Origin: Candidatus Methylomirabilota bacterium
GTDB lineage: Bacteria; Methylomirabilota; Methylomirabilia; Rokubacteriales; CSP1-6
Direction of reading: 5' to 3'
DNA length: 62,759 nt
Assembly (NCBI GenBank): GCA_035315345.1
Contig: DATFYA010000082.1
Coordinates: 1-62,759 of the forward strand
The position numbers were made by a program, and so were the translations under genes. Each line of letters opens with the position of its first letter. The first letter of the stretch is position 1. The notes under the pieces are model-generated. The model saw only the letters and a list, made by a program, of their open reading frames with translations, was not told the origin of the DNA and ran no database searches. Positions 60,167-62,759 of the stretch are shown here, in pieces.

Positions 60167-62759
60167 ATGCAGTCCGCGGAAGACGCGCAGGGCGCGGTAG
60201 GCTCGAGCGGGTCACGGTTCGACGCCGTCGTCATCGGGACTGGCTTCGGCGGAGCGGTCGCCGCCTGCCGTCTCACGCAGGCCGGCAAGAACGTATGCGT
60301 GCTCGAGCGCGGTCGCCGCTACGGCCGGGGCGACTTCCCCCGTCCCGCCACCCGGCCCGACCACCTGCCCCACACCGCCCGCTGGGCCTGGGCTCTCGAC
60401 TACGGGCTCTGGGACGTGAAGGACCTCCAGGGCACCCTCGCCGTCCAGGTGGCCGGCTATGGCGGCGGCTCGCTCGGCTACGCCAACGTGCACCTGCGTG
60501 CGCCCGAGGCGGCGTTCGCGCCGCCCGGCCGACACGGACCCGACGCCGACGGATGGCCCGCGGTGTACTTGGGCGGGCGGGAGCTCGAGACGTACTACGA
60601 CGTCGTCGCCGCCGCGCTGCGCGTACGTCCGATTCCGGACGCGTTCATTCAGACCGCCCACGTGCAGGCCCCGCTGCCGAAAGTGGAGGCGATGCAGAAC
60701 GCCGCGCAATCGCTCGGGCGCACGCGGTGGCTCTTCCGGCCTCCGCTGGCGATCGACTTCACCACCTGCGTGATGTGCGGCGAGTGCATCGCCGGCTGCC
60801 AGTTCCACGCGAAGAACACCCTCGATCTGAACTACCTGGCCGCCGCCGAGGGCCTGGGCGCCGACGTCCGGACGCTGGCGGAGGTCCTGGACATCCGCCG
60901 CGACGATGCCGCCGACGAGTACACGGTCACGTACCACGACCACGTCATCGACGACCCCGCGGCCACCGTGCGGACCCGCAGCGTGTTCCTCTGCGCGGGC
61001 TCGGTGAACTCGACCTACCTGCTCCTCCGCTCGAAGGACCACGTGGGAATGGACGAGGCGAGCAAGCCGAACGTCGGGCGCCGGTTCTTCGTCAACGGCG
61101 ACGCGATCGCGATGGTCTACGACACGCAGACGCCGCCGGCGCCGACCCCGACGCTCGGGCCGACCATCGCGATGAGCCTCCTCTACAACAACCGCTCGCT
61201 CGATCTGACCGGGACCCGCGGCGACTGGTTCATGATCCAGGACGGCGGCTATCCCAAGTGGCTCGAGCCGGTGCTCGGCGTCTTCCGCGCCGACGTGTGG
61301 CTCCAGCGCAACCGGATCGCGGCGAGGCGCGACGGACCGGCGGCGGACCGCGAGGCGGCCGCCCGTGAGGCCGCCGCCATCACCGACCTCGTCGACGGCA
61401 CCGCACGGGCGCTCCTCGGGGTGCTGGACGCGCGGCACGCCTATCACGACCCCTCGCTGGCCCGGGTGCTCGCGTCGCGCTTCGGCCTGCCGGCCAAAGA
61501 CGACGCACGATCGTTGGCGTACGGCCTCGGCCTCGACGACGTGCTCCCGCCGCAGATCCGGGCGATCATCGACCGGGCTCGGACGTACGCGCATTCCGTG
61601 GAGGGGCGGGAAGTCGATGCGCTCAGCCAGAAGACGATAGAGGAGCTGACGTACCGCCTGCTCACCATCGGTGTCCCTGATCCATTTCCGGATGGCCCGC
61701 TGCGCCCCGTGCCGGAAGACTTCGTCAAAGACTTTCGAAAGGTCTTCGTCGAGCCGCATCGCCTCATCGCGACGCTGGAGGCCGTCCGTCAGTACTTCCT
61801 CGAGATCCCGCGCGGAGTCGCGGAACCGTTCACCGCCGCGATCCTCTGGCGGCGCGCGGTCGGCCTCGCCAAGCAGCTCCTCCTCGGCCCGCGTCCGGAC
61901 GACCATGCGTTCCTGATGCTGGTCATGGGGATCGACGCGGCGCCGGGACAGCTCTACCTGGACGAGGAGCAGCGCCTGCTCGCGTACTGGGACCTGGCCG
62001 CGAACGCCCGGCTGGCCACGATGCAAGAGCGGCTGATGCACGACATCGCCGACGCCCTCAAGGGCGAGATGCGGCTCAATCCCGACGCGACGGTCCGTCA
62101 GCGGCCCGTCACCGTGCACAACCTCGGCGGCTGTGCCATGTCCGACCGGCCCGAGGACGGGGTGACCGACCCGGACGGCAAGGTGTGGGGGACCCGGGGG
62201 CTCTACGTGCTGGACGGCGCGGCCATGCCCGGCTCGCTCGGGGCGAACCCATCCGCGACGATCGCCGCCATCGCGGAGCGCAACGTCCGGCGCGCGCTGA
62301 CGGACGCGGCCTCGCCGATCCACGCGCCCGCGCCCGTCCCCCTGGATCCCCCTCTCCCCGGCGGCCCGAGCCTCGCCGAGATCAGGGAACAGTATGGCCA
62401 GACCCGCGCCGTGCTCGATCCGATCGCTCACATCACCGCCCCCGCACGCGAGCCGCGCGCGCAGGCGATCGGCCTCACGTTCACCGAGGTGATGCAGGGC
62501 TTCTACGCGCCCCGACCCGACGGCGGCAACCTCGCGATCCGCGCCGACCTGACGGCGACGATCGACGACCTGAGCGCCTTTCTCGTCAACCCCCGGCGGC
62601 CGGTGGCGGTCGACGGAACCGTGCGGCTGGTGCCGGGGGCCGGCCAGGGCGAGGTGCAGTACACGGCAAAGGGCACGCTCGACCTCCTCAAGCGCGTGGA
62701 GGCCGCGACCGCGCTCCGGGCGCTGTTCGACGAAGGGATCGCGCGGCTGGACCGGCTCA
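60167..62759 (+). CDS. GMC-type flavoprotein oxidoreductase (cholesterol-oxidase-like), partial
   Basis: The frame from ATG 60167 (GGAGG upstream) runs without stop to the window edge, giving 864 codons; the 3' end lies outside. The N-terminus is the FAD-binding Rossmann motif VVIGTGFGGAVAACRL and CVLERG. At about residues 201-216 is TCVMCGECIAGCQFHAKNT, a cysteine-rich segment also known in related oxidases. The C-terminal GMC part has HNLGGCAMSD and GLYVLDGAAMPGSLGANPS. After about residue 760 an extra domain begins (LTFTEVMQGFYAPRPDGGN). Likely a secondary alcohol or sterol oxidase/dehydrogenase. Confidence 0.9.
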   Translation, partial: MQSAEDAQGAVGSSGSRFDAVVIGTGFGGAVAACRLTQAGKNVCVLERGRRYGRGDFPRPATRPDHLPHTARWAWALDYGLWDVKDLQGTLAVQVAGYGGGSLGYANVHLRAPEAAFAPPGRHGPDADGWPAVYLGGRELETYYDVVAAALRVRPIPDAFIQTAHVQAPLPKVEAMQNAAQSLGRTRWLFRPPLAIDFTTCVMCGECIAGCQFHAKNTLDLNYLAAAEGLGADVRTLAEVLDIRRDDAADEYTVTYHDHVIDDPAATVRTRSVFLCAGSVNSTYLLLRSKDHVGMDEASKPNVGRRFFVNGDAIAMVYDTQTPPAPTPTLGPTIAMSLLYNNRSLDLTGTRGDWFMIQDGGYPKWLEPVLGVFRADVWLQRNRIAARRDGPAADREAAAREAAAITDLVDGTARALLGVLDARHAYHDPSLARVLASRFGLPAKDDARSLAYGLGLDDVLPPQIRAIIDRARTYAHSVEGREVDALSQKTIEELTYRLLTIGVPDPFPDGPLRPVPEDFVKDFRKVFVEPHRLIATLEAVRQYFLEIPRGVAEPFTAAILWRRAVGLAKQLLLGPRPDDHAFLMLVMGIDAAPGQLYLDEEQRLLAYWDLAANARLATMQERLMHDIADALKGEMRLNPDATVRQRPVTVHNLGGCAMSDRPEDGVTDPDGKVWGTRGLYVLDGAAMPGSLGANPSATIAAIAERNVRRALTDAASPIHAPAPVPLDPPLPGGPSLAEIREQYGQTRAVLDPIAHITAPAREPRAQAIGLTFTEVMQGFYAPRPDGGNLAIRADLTATIDDLSAFLVNPRRPVAVDGTVRLVPGAGQGEVQYTAKGTLDLLKRVEAATALRALFDEGIARLDRL

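Noticed and set aside
60767-60805. Novel iron-sulfur cluster in the GMC oxidoreductase
   Set aside because: The CxxCxxCxxxC segment with HAKNT is known in related cholesterol-oxidase-like GMC proteins, so it is not new.
1-62759. CRISPR array, rRNA operon, prophage or complete insertion sequence
   Set aside because: No regularly spaced repeats, rRNA sequence, phage structural genes or transposase frame were found in the window.

Overview
The window is about 62.8 kb of high-GC (roughly two-thirds G+C), densely coded bacterial chromosome. The gene set suggests a soil or sediment heterotroph. ABC importers are abundant. Two tandem Tat-type ABC_sub_bind lipoprotein-like genes carry the RRAFLGT..AAPL.AEAQ leader that I associate with Candidatus Rokubacteria (Methylomirabilota). 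Class III cyclase fusions and a molybdenum hydroxylase fit the same group. The taxon is an inference; no rRNA or complete tRNA is present. Region 1 (1-6.9 kb): the end of a sugar ABC importer (binding protein, two permeases), a Gfo/Idh/MocA dehydrogenase, a solitary HicA-like protein, then a promoter and a peptide/nickel-type ABC importer (binding protein plus DppB and DppC permeases). Region 2 (6.9-13.1 kb) is a scarred accessory stretch. It has a VapBC pair whose toxin has an internal in-frame deletion, a histidine-kinase remnant without its H-box, and two ABC_sub_bind paralogues. It also has a frameshifted DNA-ligase fragment beside the 3' part of a tRNA, a second VapC remnant, an IS-end-like sequence, a roughly 170-bp duplicate of the upstream dppC, a polysaccharide pyruvyl transferase, and a Phd/PIN toxin-antitoxin scar. 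Region 3 (13.3-22.4 kb): a zinc-ribbon/class III cyclase/AAA/TPR signalling protein, a DUF4242-like small protein, and an operon of two ferritin-like paralogues (one lacking metal ligands) followed by the three subunits of a molybdenum hydroxylase. The FAD subunit of that enzyme carries a 1-base frameshift. Region 4 (22.4-49.3 kb) is an exopolysaccharide locus. A NarL-type regulator and a Wza-like export lipoprotein face a 17.6-kb plus-strand operon: Wzz/BY-kinase fusion, CapD-like epimerase/dehydratase, initiating sugar phosphotransferase, Wzx, DegT aminotransferase, Wzy, two AsnB-type amidotransferases, three GT4 glycosyltransferases and a secreted glycoside-hydrolase-like protein. Converging on it is a minus-strand module: PglD/NeuD-like acyltransferase, luciferase-like monooxygenase, stand-alone amino-acid adenylation enzyme, methyltransferase, acyl carrier protein and a frameshifted membrane protein. 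A FemAB/GNAT-like gene closes the locus. The two divergent promoter regions that bracket the locus (about 24.7 and 48.0 kb) share a 12-bp core, GTCTAATTGACG, in three copies, and also a TACGACTC(G/A)AGT motif. This suggests one regulator for the whole system. The most interesting candidate system is this EPS locus with an embedded NRPS-like adenylation/carrier/monooxygenase tailoring module. Region 5 (49.3-62.8 kb): small secreted and glycine-zipper proteins, a decayed AbrB-Doc pair, a frameshifted esterase, a ClpP homologue that has lost its whole catalytic triad, an alpha/beta-hydrolase/cyclase fusion without its serine nucleophile, a metallophosphoesterase, a flavin monooxygenase/amidohydrolase pair, HdeD, and the start of a GMC oxidoreductase. 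Recurrent themes are toxin-antitoxin decay (five loci at different stages) and pseudo-enzymes.
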